The notes under the pieces were generated by a model. That model searched no databases and had not been told where the DNA came from. It saw only the letters and a program-made list of their open reading frames with translations. This document shows positions 11,674 to 22,998 of a DNA stretch of 64,000 nt, one piece after another. The first letter of the stretch is position 1; each line of letters starts with the position of its first letter. The stretch lies in assembly GCA_032988165.1 (NCBI GenBank), contig JANTQF010000004.1:1-64000 (forward strand). Reading direction: 5' to 3'. Origin of the DNA: Emmonsiellopsis sp. PD_33 (taxonomy: Eukaryota; Ascomycota; Eurotiomycetes; Onygenales; Ajellomycetaceae). The position numbers were made by a program, and so were the translations under genes.

Positions 11674-13106
11674 TGTTTGTTGGAAGTCGCCTTCGAACTG
11701 TGCAATTTATTTTATTCGAACCATTGGGAAGAGACCGGAGTCCAAAGCATCATTCCACCGCGTCAATCTGCCGCGACTCAAAGTCTGCGGAAGGGCCTCC
11801 TAGAATATTTTCAAGAGATACAAACCTATGAGTATCCAATCAGCAAGCGGCGCTCGGTGACTTTCCCATCGGATCCACACACGCCACCTTCACTGGTTGG
11901 GCAATGAATCCCTGCTGGATGTGTAGTTAAACGGGAGACTAAATAGACGCGCGTTTGGGCGGATAAAAAGGGGGGGGTTGATGACAGTTTTAGTACGGCA
12001 GTACCGGCTTGCGGATATAAATCATTATTGAAAGAAGAGGCGATCTCAGAGGTGATGGGTGGTGTAAATGATATAATGATCCTATGGCCCTGCGTGGTGA
12101 TTTTGTCTAACTATCTGTCCTCGATGTTCGAAACAATGCGGAAATATATATTTACAGCCATGGAGCCCGGAAACCAGCAATCTGCCATCCCATCAACCCA
12201 CATTGAAATTTTGTTAATTTAGGCTTCCTAGAGCCCCAGGACTAGAGATCTATCAATATCAGCTAATTCTCTCCCCCCTTCCATCATCCCTCATCTGAGT
12301 CATCTACCCTGACAAACTCCTACCCCTCTTCTCCTCCAGCTCCGATACAACCGTGGCGAGCATTAGTAGGGACCAAGCATAGTAGCTGATGAGCATTGAA
12401 ACACCTTCCTGGAAAACTCTATGTGACTACGCCATGTAAAATTATATACCAGCAGATCTCATACATCATTCGCGGCACCTTGGTATGCGCCGCACCACGT
12501 CTGCCTGTCATGGCCCTTGGTCATGTGGAATTTCCAACCGAGATAACCTGCATGAATTGGGTCTGATATGCACTACTCCTCATGTCCACCAGTAACCAAC
12601 ATGGCATCGCAATGATAGAGAAAAAGGACTCATTAAATATCCGAATCCGGCAAAGTAATACCATTTCCTCAAGTTTGGTGGTACTAGTAGCGGGTCTGCA
12701 TGTCCAAAAATATCGAGTAAAAGACCCGGGCCATGCGCCGCTCAAGTGAAATTACTACTAGTTCTCTATACAAAAGGATAGTATTCAAACTCCATTCCTT
12801 GGACTTGCATATCTGTCTAGTTACCGATGAACAATGATCTAACAATGTACTCCCAGAGGCACAGAATTCCATGGCATGGCACAGCGCCGTAACATACTCG
12901 TACAGAACTAACTCCCTGGTTACATCCTCACCGTATCATTCTAGAACGGCCGTGGATAGTAAGGTGTCCCACACAATATACAAATGCCTCCCTCCTTAAT
13001 CATTTAACAATTCGATCATGATATCCTTAGATGATGCGCATTTTTCACCCTTTAGGAACCGTTCTCATTCATAAAGCCAAGCCCCCCTTCAGCTACCATC
13101 AAATCA
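11674..13106. other. Intergenic, no gene seen
   Basis: About 1.4 kb with normal CpG content between the tRNA-Thr and tRNA-Pro genes. ORFs of 60-76 codons occur on both strands without motifs or plausible introns. I see no repeat. Confidence 0.5.
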
Positions 13107-13197
13107 GGTCTTGTGGTCTAGTGGTATGATTCTCGCTTAGGGTTCACCCTAAAGCATTGTTTGCGAGAGGCCCCGCGTTCGAGTCGCGGCAAGACCC
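13107..13197 (+). tRNA. tRNA-Pro(AGG) with intron
   Basis: Plus strand fold: acceptor GGTCTTG with CAAGACC and discriminator C; D arm with GGTCTAGTGGTAT; anticodon stem CTCGC/GCGAG with loop TTAGGG-T, anticodon AGG (Pro). An intron of about 19 nt follows position 37. T arm CCGCG-TTCGAGT-CGCGG. A T run follows at 13214-13220 as terminator. It ends about 170 bp before the Helitron 3' boundary. Confidence 0.93.
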
Positions 13198-13370
13198 TGA
13201 GTTTAAAATATCATTTTTTTGCGGTATTCTTTACAAAACCGTTTCTTTTCCTTTTTTGCTTCCCCTTATTTTTTTTGAAGGTTTAATTAGCAGGTTTGGA
13301 CAGGTTTTTTTTGGAATTATAAGAGATATTGTGTGTATGTCTGCAGTGTGTCAAATCACTGGTTCATTAG

Positions 13371-13393
13371 AGACATAACCACTCTTGAGGGGT
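13371..13393 (-). other. Helitron 3' subterminal palindrome
   Basis: On the + strand ACCACTC at 13378-13384 faces GAGGGGT at 13387-13393. They pair with one A/G mismatch and a very tight loop, followed on the minus strand by 11 nt to the CTAA end. This is the position where Helitrons carry their transposition-stop hairpin. The imperfection may be mutational decay. Confidence 0.55.
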
Positions 13394-13886
13394 AGCCTGT
13401 AGGTTGTGAGGTAGCTAAAAGTGCAGCTAAATTGAGCTAAATAGAGGCAAGTCCACATATTTAAAGAGTAGTTGCTCTGGAGAGACAGTATATCTCATCT
13501 ACATTAGACACTACTAATTAAATGAACAGTGACTTTCAACTTCATAAATTAAAATATTATCCTCAGACATTTCATTTATTCATTAGAGAGATATAGAATA
13601 TAAGATCTGTCTTCAGCAGCATACCTACATATATTATGAACATTATTTTTTCATTTTACAAAAGGCTCTTTCTTGACAAATTAAAGTCACATGATCTAGT
13701 GGATTCCTATGAACATACTCCTATATAAGGTATGAATTGAATGAAAAATAACCTTAAAGATCAAAAAACAGGCCCCTAACCTGCTATATAAGAAGAAGTT
13801 GTAGGGTATAAGTCACAGCCTACAAATCATCAGATCAGAGGCTAAAAATAAAATTACAACTAAGAATTATCTATTTACTTTATCTT

Positions 13887-15135
13887 TTACTTTGAAGACT
13901 CTATAAAAGACTCATTAGCATCACTATCAGAAGAAGAAGACCCATTCTCAGTGTTAGAACCCCCTAGGTTATTATTAGAGGAGGTATGAATAGAGATCTC
14001 ATTCTCCAAGCTTGAATCCCTATCAGATGAAGTGTCAGACAGGACTAGACTTAGAGAGTAATATCTCTTTTTCCCCTTTAGAGACCTAGGTTTATCCTGA
14101 CCTAATGCATGTAGGAGTAGCTTACTCATTGAAGCATCCCTACTATTCTTTCCTTTTTCTTTATTATTATCTCTACTTCTCTTCATATCTCCCCCATCAT
14201 TGACATCAATCTCCAGTGCAAGAATAAACTTCAAAGAGGTTGATAAGTTATTAGTAAATGAGGTGTCAATTCACATTGAAGTTCTAGAGGTTATAGTGGT
14301 AGTAACCTTACATCACTTAGTAACTCTAAGTAAAATGTCAGTGACAAACTAAATAGTAAAAAATTCAAGTAAGAACACATACTGCATAGAAGTACTCAGA
14401 GTAGGAGCATTAGAGTTAGAGGTATTTAAAAAATTACTATTTCTACTGAGGAGAAAACCTAAGAAGCTAAACTGCTGTATCATAATAGTAAGGAACTTCT
14501 TCTTATTGTTAGTGAAAAACCTAATGATCTTACTGGTAATATTCATTAAATTTCCAACCTATAAAAATAGAATATGACTTCAATGTGAAGAGTCAGAAAA
14601 GATATAATAGAAGGAAAAGAATCTATAGGCAGGATGCCTATCAGGCTCCTTATTAAGATATACCTTGATAGTCATCTTAAATACTCTGTTGAAACAATTA
14701 GTGAGTATATTACAGTGAGTAGTGTAGGCACTCATGCAAGATAAAAATAAGTTATCAGAGCTAATACTGATAATAATATACTTAGCTGACCCAACAGCAT
14801 CAGGGAGTATTTAAGAGCAAAAAGACTGAATATTAACAATCAAATAGGATGCCTCACTGCCTGACTCATTCTGATTGAGAATCAAAGTATCATTACACTG
14901 AATGAATATATCATCCATGAAGGATAAAAAGTTTAGATTGTATGTCTAAAGTAAAATAGATAGCTCCTCATTAATCTTAAGATTTAGAACCTCACAGTGA
15001 ACAGCAGAGGTAGTAAAGCTGTTAATCTCAATATTCTTATTTACTGAAGTGCTGCTGCCAAGGTCAGTAACAATGAAGCTATTAGAGATAATAATAAAGA
15101 TCTGAGGTAGATCTATTAGGGGTTTAGTTGAAGAT
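13887..15135 (-). pseudogene. Helitron-borne ORF block of unknown function, downstream of RepHel
   Basis: Minus-strand reading from 15135 down to about 14580 stays in one frame with few stops (LIDLPQIFIIISNSFIVTDLG..., VHCEVLNLKINEELSILL, NQNESGSEASY, FKMTIKVYLNKEPDRHPAY). It is followed by an open segment at 14546-14349 and an uninterrupted 115-codon ORF at 14234-13887 (MKFILALEIDVNDGGDMKRSRDNN..., Ser/Asp-rich C-terminus). I do not recognise a domain. These pieces could be exons of one accessory gene or the distal part of the transposon's coding capacity. They lie beyond the end of the helicase domain (about 15270), so they are not part of its conserved core. Confidence 0.5.
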
Positions 15136-15269
15136 ATTATAAAGATGAGAGTGAAGAGGCTGTAAGAAAGAATAAAGATAAGATAGTAAAAAGAAATAAA
15201 TTCTACAGAGTTAAAATAAAAGAGGTTAGATATAGATATTAAGGTTAAAAGTGAAGAACCTCAGGGTAG

Positions 15270-18200
15270 ATAATATTATTTATAAGCTAATGATAATTGG
15301 CATTACTTATAAAGATTAAAATTTAATGATAGTTGACTGCACATAATAATATAACATAGAGCTACCTATATGAGAAAACTAAGTCCTGAAGATTAATACC
15401 AACATGGCTGAGTAATTAGCCCTGTAATTTGTTGATTATAATTGTGAAGGCTGAATGCATAGAGAACTGCAGTTAAATAATTAAAATAGTAAAATCCTCT
15501 AGATTACTTATTAATTTAATTTAATATAAAAGTCATACCTTCCTATTAAAGGGGCTATCATCCAATTAGATCTTCAAATATCAAGAGGAATAAGTAAGAA
15601 GGATCATGCAGGATCCATTATAAATACTATATTATAAGTCTAGATTTTACATATACATTAATAGTATGTCTTATTTAATTTGTAGAATAATAAGTTAAAG
15701 AGATATAGCATTCTAAGAATATATAAACTTTTAGATCACTTTATGATTCTAATCATTATTTTACTTGCTAATGTTAATTGAGAGATATTTAACTGAGTCA
15801 TCTGAAAGCTGATTCAGAAGATTATCATTAATCTAATCAACTATATTATTTATAGTGATGAGAATTGCATGGCCTTGAAAGTAATCTTTTTCATGAAATT
15901 TAATCTCTAATGCTGAATATATCTGGGTAACAAATTCATCAAAGTTGGAAGTTCAGTGTAGCTTGGGTGAGATTGGCTGGTAGCCCTAAAGAGTTATATC
16001 ATATGACATATAGGATAGTTAATCAGCAAAAGACCTACCCTTAGAGATAGCAGTTAATAGGTGCATGTTCTGGTAGAGATGCAGCTTGCAGAGTAAGAAT
16101 TAAATTCTAGTATGTTACATGCATGTGTTAATGATATCATCCTGAGTGCTGTGTATGATAATAGGTAAGATCTACTGAAAATCACCACTAAATATAGTTG
16201 GAATTCCTCTAAAGTTATTCCCCCTTCTAGGTAGATCAGCCTGGAGGTTCTGTAGTATTTAATTAATAACATTAAAGATATAGTGGTATGTCATTAAAAT
16301 CTTATCTCAAATGATAAGGGAAGTTCATTGGATAAGTTCAGCCAGCTGAGTCCCATATGATATATTACATATTAAGGTTGATTAAATATTAATAGGGATG
16401 TGGAAACACTTATAGGCAGTCTGACCATCTAAAAGAAACTGGGTGATAATGTCTGTACTGGTAATATAGAGCACTATCTTGCCTAGAGACCTTAAGTAGT
16501 CACACAGTGTATTATACATAAAGGTTTTACCTGTGCTATTAAGGCTATTAAGGAAGAATCTTACATCATAGAGGATAAACTTCATAATCATAAGAATGAT
16601 ATTATAAGTAGCCTACTAATTCTTATTCAGCTGAGCTTCATGTTCAGCAGCTCTGTCAGCAAGAAATTGGCAATTATAATTTAGCTCCTGAGAGATAAAT
16701 GGGTTGCCCCCAAGGGCAGGCTCTCAATTATAATAGGGTTCAGGCAGGCCTCAGAACTTAATTTGATTGAGCTTCAGACCCTCCCAGGTAAGGCCATTTC
16801 AGATAAGATGAAGGCCATAGTCCAGTGTGAACTCTTAAAGGGTTCAGCCAACAGGTAAGAGTAAATTATAATCATGGTATTCAAAATGAAACTTAAGATT
16901 ATTAGTAAAGGCTATTGAAAAAAGCTCCCAGATATTACTAACATCAAGTAGGTTAGTATAGGTAATAACTGATATTAATATCTACTGAAGTACCTTCTCT
17001 GTCTTCATTTTAGCAGCCTCCTTAAATGTATATTCTCACTTATTATTCCATTAAATAATACCTCTTATATAACATGCCTTCTGAAAAGTAGGATACTTGG
17101 TCCCAGTAATAGTTAGCAACTCATCAAAAGACTTTGAGCACTATAAGATAATGAGTAAATAGTATAAATAATATATATCACTATAAAAGAGAGTAAGGAG
17201 ATACATTTAGCTTATAATAGCACTAATTGAGTGCTTCTTCTAGGGCTTCCACTGTAGATTTTGAGGGTCCCAGATGAAATAATAGAGCATGTTGTGATAT
17301 AAATAAGTTGTTAGAGGTTTCTAGCAGTTATATTTAAAGAAGTCAAGTAGATGAGAGATCTATCTATCAAGCTGTTTCAGAATAATCTCTCACATCTCAT
17401 TAGAGTTATAGATAATGCAGTGCTTATCTGAAAGATGAATGATAAGCCTCATATTCTTAGAATAATAATTCTTCACACTGAAACTTAAAGCCCACTAGGT
17501 AGCTTCAGTGTATCTAACATAGTGTTCAAGATAGTACTCATAAATTTCATTGTTACTCATATTAAAGCTAATTATAGTACAATCAGAGCCCTTAGTGATA
17601 TATTTATATAGATATTTTACTGCCACTATGTCAACACAGACTTCAATATTAATATGAGCCTTATACCTCCAGATGAGATAAGAGTTATAAAGGACAATCT
17701 ATTTACTACTAATATTAATAGGACTGGCCTTCTCAGTGTTGTAGGTGAACTAATAGCCACTCTCATAATAATAATATTATAAGTAGCAGGACTAGCAGAT
17801 AGTTGTCTTCTCATAGTAAGATTTTAAAAACTACTTAATATAATGAATAGTGTCATTAATATCAGTCTCACAGTATGAAGTCTTGAAGTTAAAATAGGAT
17901 CTATAAAATCTATAAAGAAGTTACTTCATAATAATATTATAAAGCTCTTACCTCTCTGAACCTTAAGGGTTAAGTACCTCTACAGAAATGATATCATCTA
18001 TTCTCTCAATAAATTAAAGGTTATTCCTCAGTTAATATAGAGTATGTAAATAAGGTAGTTTCCTCTTCTGATATTCAATGATCTGAATATAAGTAATATA
18101 TGTATCTAGAGTATCATCCTTAATCTCATAAAGCAGGGTCTAATTCTTCATATTAAAGACCCTAGTAATTAAATCAGATTTATTATTTCAGTGCTGTATA

Positions 18201-20475
18201 GACTTCCCATCCTCACCATGAATAAGCTCATCCTGAATCTCCTTCTACTCAGGGTTCACAGTGAAGATAATGAACAGAGCAGGCTTCTAAAAGTGTCAAA
18301 TTAAGGCTATAAACCCCTAATAGGCATTCTGATAGTAACAGTCAGAGCTAATAAAGTGAGTAGGTAAAATATAGTATTCAGTATCATTAGAGTCTGAGTT
18401 ATTCTGAATCTGAAGGTGAGAAAGACCATATATATTAGCATGCAGCTTTAATTAATTATTCATGAAGTATTTTAGTCTAGAATTATTGATAGCTAATCAT
18501 ATATCTAATAATTACTGCTAGAAGAGAAATTGACTGCAATGAGGAAGATTAAATAAATGAGTGTGAGTATAGAGCTGATAGCAACAAAACTAAGTGATAT
18601 TTAAATTTATATACTTATAAGATGTACCTAGGTAATAGAGAAACAGTCAGTAAACAATGAAAATATATGATCATTAAATAAAATAGAAAAGATACACCTT
18701 CAGCAGTCAAACCATGCAGAGTCATATGGCATGAGTAATCAAACCTACTAACTAAATAGAACAGGGTATATACCAAAAAAAAGAATAGAGTGTGCTGATA
18801 ATAAATAAATATATAGGAGTAAAACTTAGCCTCAGAAGGGGAAGCTATAAAATTTAGAGCTAGATTACTATCATGAAGCTTCTTACTGGCAAGATGATGG
18901 TATGAAAGCTCCTTAGAGGTAGAAGTCTAATGAAGATAGAGGTAAACATTTCTATAGCTAGTGCCAGAAAACTCATGTAATATATCAGGAAAAAACATAG
19001 CAAGCTTATTAGTAGTAATTGGGAGATCATAGTGATAGCCTGCAGCCTTATTAGATATGAGCTTAAGGGAAGGATTTAAATACAGGTAAGAAAGCTCCTC
19101 ATCCCTAACACTGAAAATATTCTTTACCTAATGGAGAATACTAATGAAAGAGTTATTTGAATGAATATAGATATCAATCAAGGCAACAATCTGATGCTAC
19201 TGAGGCTTATAATTCTAATTATGAATATAATTCCTAGTAGCCTCCTAAGGATTAAGAAAATACAACTAGATGAAGGCAGCTAATGAATCCCCAGGCTCTA
19301 AAGATCTCATTATATGATAAATATCACCCTGAACTTACATAATATATAGATACTTACTCTGGAAAAGATGAGAAGAGAACTTTCAGCCAATCAAAGCAAA
19401 AAATAAAGAAGAATTAATAGACTGAATATTTTACAGGAAGAAAGAGGATAATGGATGAATACCAGAAAACAACTCATAAATAATAGAATTCTTAATAAAC
19501 TCTAGTATAAAAGAGAAAGGAAAAGAAATGCCTCTATTCTTACAATAGATAATAAAACCTGAACTGAGGCTTATCTTAGGCAACTTAGAGGCCTAGAATA
19601 AAGTGCCACACTCTGAATAGGTCTTATCCATATGCTTAAGATCTAGAGACTCTTAATGGCTAGCATTGAATAGAGAGGTAGAAACCCAGAAAATGCTAGA
19701 AGAGAAATAGTTAGAATACTGAAGGATCTCAGTAGTAACATTCAGAGATCCATTAAAATACTGAAGGCAGATATTACATATAAGACATGAAAACTTACTA
19801 ACTGACCTCTTATTCTTACAGCAGTTCAGATAATGACTGAATCAGCTATTAAGAAGGGGGCTAAAACCACACTCTCTACAGTAATAAATAATAGAAACAC
19901 TATGACATCCCTAGTAGTATCTTTCATGATGATTCAATAAAGGGACCTCACACACAATACACTTAATAATAACTCTGGCCCTAGACCTCATCCTACAGAC
20001 AGTACAGTAATTACTCTGGCAGTCAGATGGAGATTCAAGGCTACAATCAGTACAGAAAGAAAGCATCTAGCTAATAAATATAATAAGAATAATAGTAGAA
20101 GCATCAGATACAACTATAGTAGGAGTATCAGATCTAACTGTAGCTCTACAGGCAGCTTGACATCCATCATAATACTTATACTGGGAATTAGGAAGATAGT
20201 AATAACAATTCAAGTAGGAACAGTGCTCCTCAGGGGCAGATTCAGCAGAATCAGATACTAAAGAGATAGTAGTCTTAGCTAAATTAAAACATACTGAACA
20301 CTGAGCATACTAAGGACCAACTATATATTACTAGTAGTAGGTGTTGCAAGTACAATGTGGAATAAGAGTCTGAGCAGATGAAGGCATAGAGCTTGAAGAG
20401 ATCTTAGAAGGAGAGACAGGAGAAGAAGACTCTGAGTTTGCAGCAGAGAGAGTAGAGAAAGATGAGCTTTAAAAT
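15270..20475 (-). pseudogene. Helitron RepHel (Rep endonuclease plus Pif1-like helicase), inactivated
   Basis: Order on the minus strand. A Ser-rich leader followed by a Cys-rich zinc-finger-like region (about 20400-19700: HCTCNTYY, CTDCSLESPSDCQSNYCTVC, CIVC, YYCRECGF). The N-terminal Helitron segment CGTLF.ASKLPKISLSSGFIIYC (about 19650-19550). The Rep region ALFIIFTVNPE (about 18290-18240) and the HUH motif LPYLHTLY (about 18056-18035), where the first His is replaced by Tyr. The Rep segment VKYLYKYITKGSD (about 17615-17580). The helicase P-loop STGKTF (about 16540), FSRSYLLSYTA/GDFQQILP-type Walker B (about 16180) and the C-terminal helicase motif FTIIINKLQG (about 15430). Many in-frame stops and shifts are present. 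Known family: Helitron replication-initiator/helicase proteins. Confidence 0.85.
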
Positions 20476-20829
20476 GATAAGATAATAGAAGATATGATAA
20501 TAAGAAGAAAATAATAATATTTAAATGAAGATAAAGTAGAATAGATAAAAATATAAAAAGTAAAAATCATAGAGAATAGTAGATAATGAAATAGACTGAT
20601 AAAGAGTAGCAGATAACAAAATATATATATATATAAGAAATAAAGATACTAGAGCTAAGCTAATATAATTCTATAATCTCATGAATGATACTAATAATTC
20701 AATGCCAACACTAAGAATGTAAAGAAATAGAGCACTAAAATTAAAAAGAGAGAAGAAATCAGTAGTAAATAAGTAAGAAGTGAAAACTACAGAGAGGGTA
20801 AGTAGCATATAAATATATAGAGAATATTA

Positions 20830-21236
20830 GAATTAATGAAGATAATATATGAGACAGTCAAAATAACAGTTTATCTCATGCATGTGATAATTACAGGCCT
20901 CATACTTAGCTCTCAAGCAAGTAGACTCAGCTCTCAACTGAGCAATATCAACTCTTAACTGAGTGGATGTAGCAGGTGAGAAAGGGATAAGCTATACTAG
21001 TAGTACTAATACAGCTAATAGAGTAGTAAAGACAGGCTGTACTAGCAGCACTGGGACAGCAGGTAATAGCAGCACAGGCCTAGCAGGCAAAAAAGAGATA
21101 GATAGTACTAGCATAGCCAACTAAGTAGCCTCATCCACATGGCCAGATAATAGGGCCTTGATAAAGTCTGGAGGAAGACTAGGACCCAGGATGTCATTAA
21201 GGATGTTATAATAAGGGATGCTGAAAGGATCCTAAA
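20830..21236 (-). pseudogene. Small upstream Helitron ORF with a coiled-coil end
   Basis: In one minus-strand frame 21236-20830 reads FSIPYYNILNDILGPSLPPDFIKALLSGHVDEAT, then a hydrophobic Pro/Leu/Val-rich stretch, then TQLRVDIAQLRAESTCLRAKYEACNYHMHEI, with only two stops in about 130 codons. The last segment has Leu spacing fitting a coiled coil. Several TGY/TGC Cys codons probably stand for former CGY Arg codons. Function unknown. It lies between the transposon 5' end and RepHel, so it may be a separate small protein or the N-terminal exon of RepHel. Confidence 0.45.
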
Positions 21237-21764
21237 CAACCACTGAAGATAGTAAGAAAACTAAAGGACTGAAGGCCAGACAGGGCCCAGAAGGTAGTAG
21301 AGGGTAATTAGTAGAGAGGGTAATAAACATACTGATAGTGTAGATATAAGATATATATATAGATGTAAGATATATATACAGTAAAGATGTAGAACATGTA
21401 GGATGTTAAGGATAGAAGGAAAAGAGGAGATTGGGGCAGAGGGGCCAAAGTGCAGCACATGATGAAAAGGTGGTGAGCAAAAGAATACTAAAATATGAGT
21501 ATTTTCCTGATGTTCCTCACTGAGATAGCATTCTGCCAGCCCAACTGACTTCATACATATATGATTGAAATCGGGCGGCTAATATACATATACATACAAA
21601 CGAGCAGACGGCAGCCATACAAAGCATTGACCATCCGAGGACAAATCCGCACATCTGCTGTAGAGGTAGTCAAACATCACAAGGAAAAACCAACAAGAAA
21701 AAAAGAACTCCATTCCAAAATGCCACACGAAACGAAAAAAAAAAAAAAACAAGAAGACCCGTCA

Positions 21765-22277
21765 TCATAAAACCCTACACAATGGCACGCCACCGGTCAT
21801 CTTCTCCACACAATCCCTGGCCTCCATTATCCCCTGGCTAGTTGTCAAGAACATACACTCCCCCGGTGACCGCAGACCTTCGATCGTATTCTGTTTCTGC
21901 CCCCGAACAATCGACCGCAGCTCTGGTACGTTCAACGTCAACCTTCTCGTGGGCTTGCTGATAAGTGACATCTTGGTAATGACCGGCTCGCTCTGCCAGT
22001 ACTTCAGGCCGAGCCAGATGCGGCGGGAGCTGATGTTTTCTTTTGTGATGGGCTCGAGGGGCTCGACTTCGTCGTTGACGGCGGGGGTTCGGAGGAGGAT
22101 GTGGGGGGGTGGTGGGAGCTTGCCGCCGATGACAACGGAGGACACTAGGCCGGCGTCGCGGAGGGCGATGGCGAGACGCAGGTGCATTTTCGTGTTGACG
22201 ACGGACATTGTGGAGAGGCGGGCCTTGGAGGCGTTGGTTATCGCCGAGCACATGTGGGCGAGGTTAACGAGAGACAT
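21765..22277 (-). CDS. MRPS8: Mitochondrial ribosomal protein uS8m
   Basis: Single exon, 170 residues. The N-terminus MSLVNLAHMCSAITNASKARLSTMSVVNTKMHLRLAIALRDAGLVSSVVIGG is the conserved uS8 N-terminal domain, with the mitochondrial fungal style start. The C-terminus (SKPTRRLTLNVPELRSIVRGQ..., GECMFLTTSQGIMEARDCVEKMTGGVPLCRVL) carries the uS8 pattern of a TS-QG-M residue group and a final G-G--LC-V. uS8m helps assemble the central domain of the small mitoribosomal subunit. It lies immediately beside the Helitron (200 bp from its 5' end) but is intact with normal CpG content. Divergent to the next gene. Confidence 0.9.
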   Translation of the reverse strand: MSLVNLAHMCSAITNASKARLSTMSVVNTKMHLRLAIALRDAGLVSSVVIGGKLPPPPHILLRTPAVNDEVEPLEPITKENISSRRIWLGLKYWQSEPVITKMSLISKPTRRLTLNVPELRSIVRGQKQNTIEGLRSPGECMFLTTSQGIMEARDCVEKMTGGVPLCRVL

Positions 22278-22998
22278 GTTGGGCGGTGGTGTTTATGCTA
22301 TTCTGGAGATAGCGAGATGGAAGAGGATTGGCAGGGAGGCTGTGGCCCGGGGTTCGGGGAGGGTTTTGACGCAGACAGGCGGAGCTATACGTTTTTGTCT
22401 GCGGCTTGAACCGAGCAACGGGGAATTGGTTAGCTTTGGCTGGACGCAATTGAACTTGGAGCGTGGGATTGACAGGTGCGGAATGCTCACCTATAGGAGA
22501 ATATCGAGAATAGCAGGAGGAATGGATTGGGTATCGTGGTTTGTTGGTATGCTCAACATCAACGTCGACGGGGATCTCGGGATAGCCAATTCGTCGATAA
22601 ATTTGCGATGCGGTCCATCACACGTGACCACAAAATCACGTGACTAAGGTACATCACCTGACCACGCCTTGGCATTTCTCGCCAGCCAATCAGGCCCTGT
22701 CGTCGGATCCTCGTCTCTCACTGGTCGGACTTGCTGCAACTTAAGCGCGGGGTTCAGCTTCATCTCTGGGCGTCAGCCTGGCATGGGCGAGTTGGCGGGG
22801 GCTGTGAAGGCCGGCGGCTAGCTGTGAATCCCTCCAGGACTCTCTTGATACCCTTCCCTTCTGTTCTCGTTATTTGACTTCCTCTCTCTCTCTGTTTTCT
22901 TGTCTGTCTCGCGTCCAGAGCGTCTGTCTCGTATTCCGTCCCCTCCTTCATCGCTTGCGTAAAACTTGAAGTATATTGGCTTGGTCCATCTCATTGAA
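22278..22998. promoter_or_regulatory. Divergent promoter with two CACGTGA sites
   Basis: Intergenic between uS8m (-) and the Pro/Gln-rich gene (+). CACGTGA at 22621-22627 and TCACGTGA at 22636-22643 are E-box type sites of the kind bound by bHLH factors such as Cbf1/Pho4 in yeast. A TCACCTGA-like half variant follows near 22655. Before the + gene is a pyrimidine-rich tract (22840-22930) typical of fungal promoters. The ORFs here are not supported. Confidence 0.6.

Larger units (their letters stand above)
13367..21564 (-). mobile_element. Helitron, probably full length, heavily mutated, no CpG found
   Basis: Minus-strand rolling-circle transposon of about 8.2 kb. The proposed 3' end at 13367 reads CTAA followed by T, as expected for CTRR|T, with an imperfect palindrome (13378-13393) about 11 nt inside it. 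The proposed 5' end at 21564 reads A|TC. Both agree with insertion between A and T without target duplication. Inside are recognisable Rep and Pif1-type helicase segments of a RepHel protein plus flanking ORFs. I found no CG dinucleotide in my line-by-line reading from the 3' end to the 5' end, while CG returns at 21572. Many in-frame stops show that it is dead. The 5' end is less certain than the 3' end. Confidence 0.87.

Noticed and set aside
13367..21564. Classical Neurospora-type RIP (CpA to TpA) as cause of the Helitron decay
   Set aside because: CpA remains common in the tract; the depletion is of CpG, so a different context is involved.
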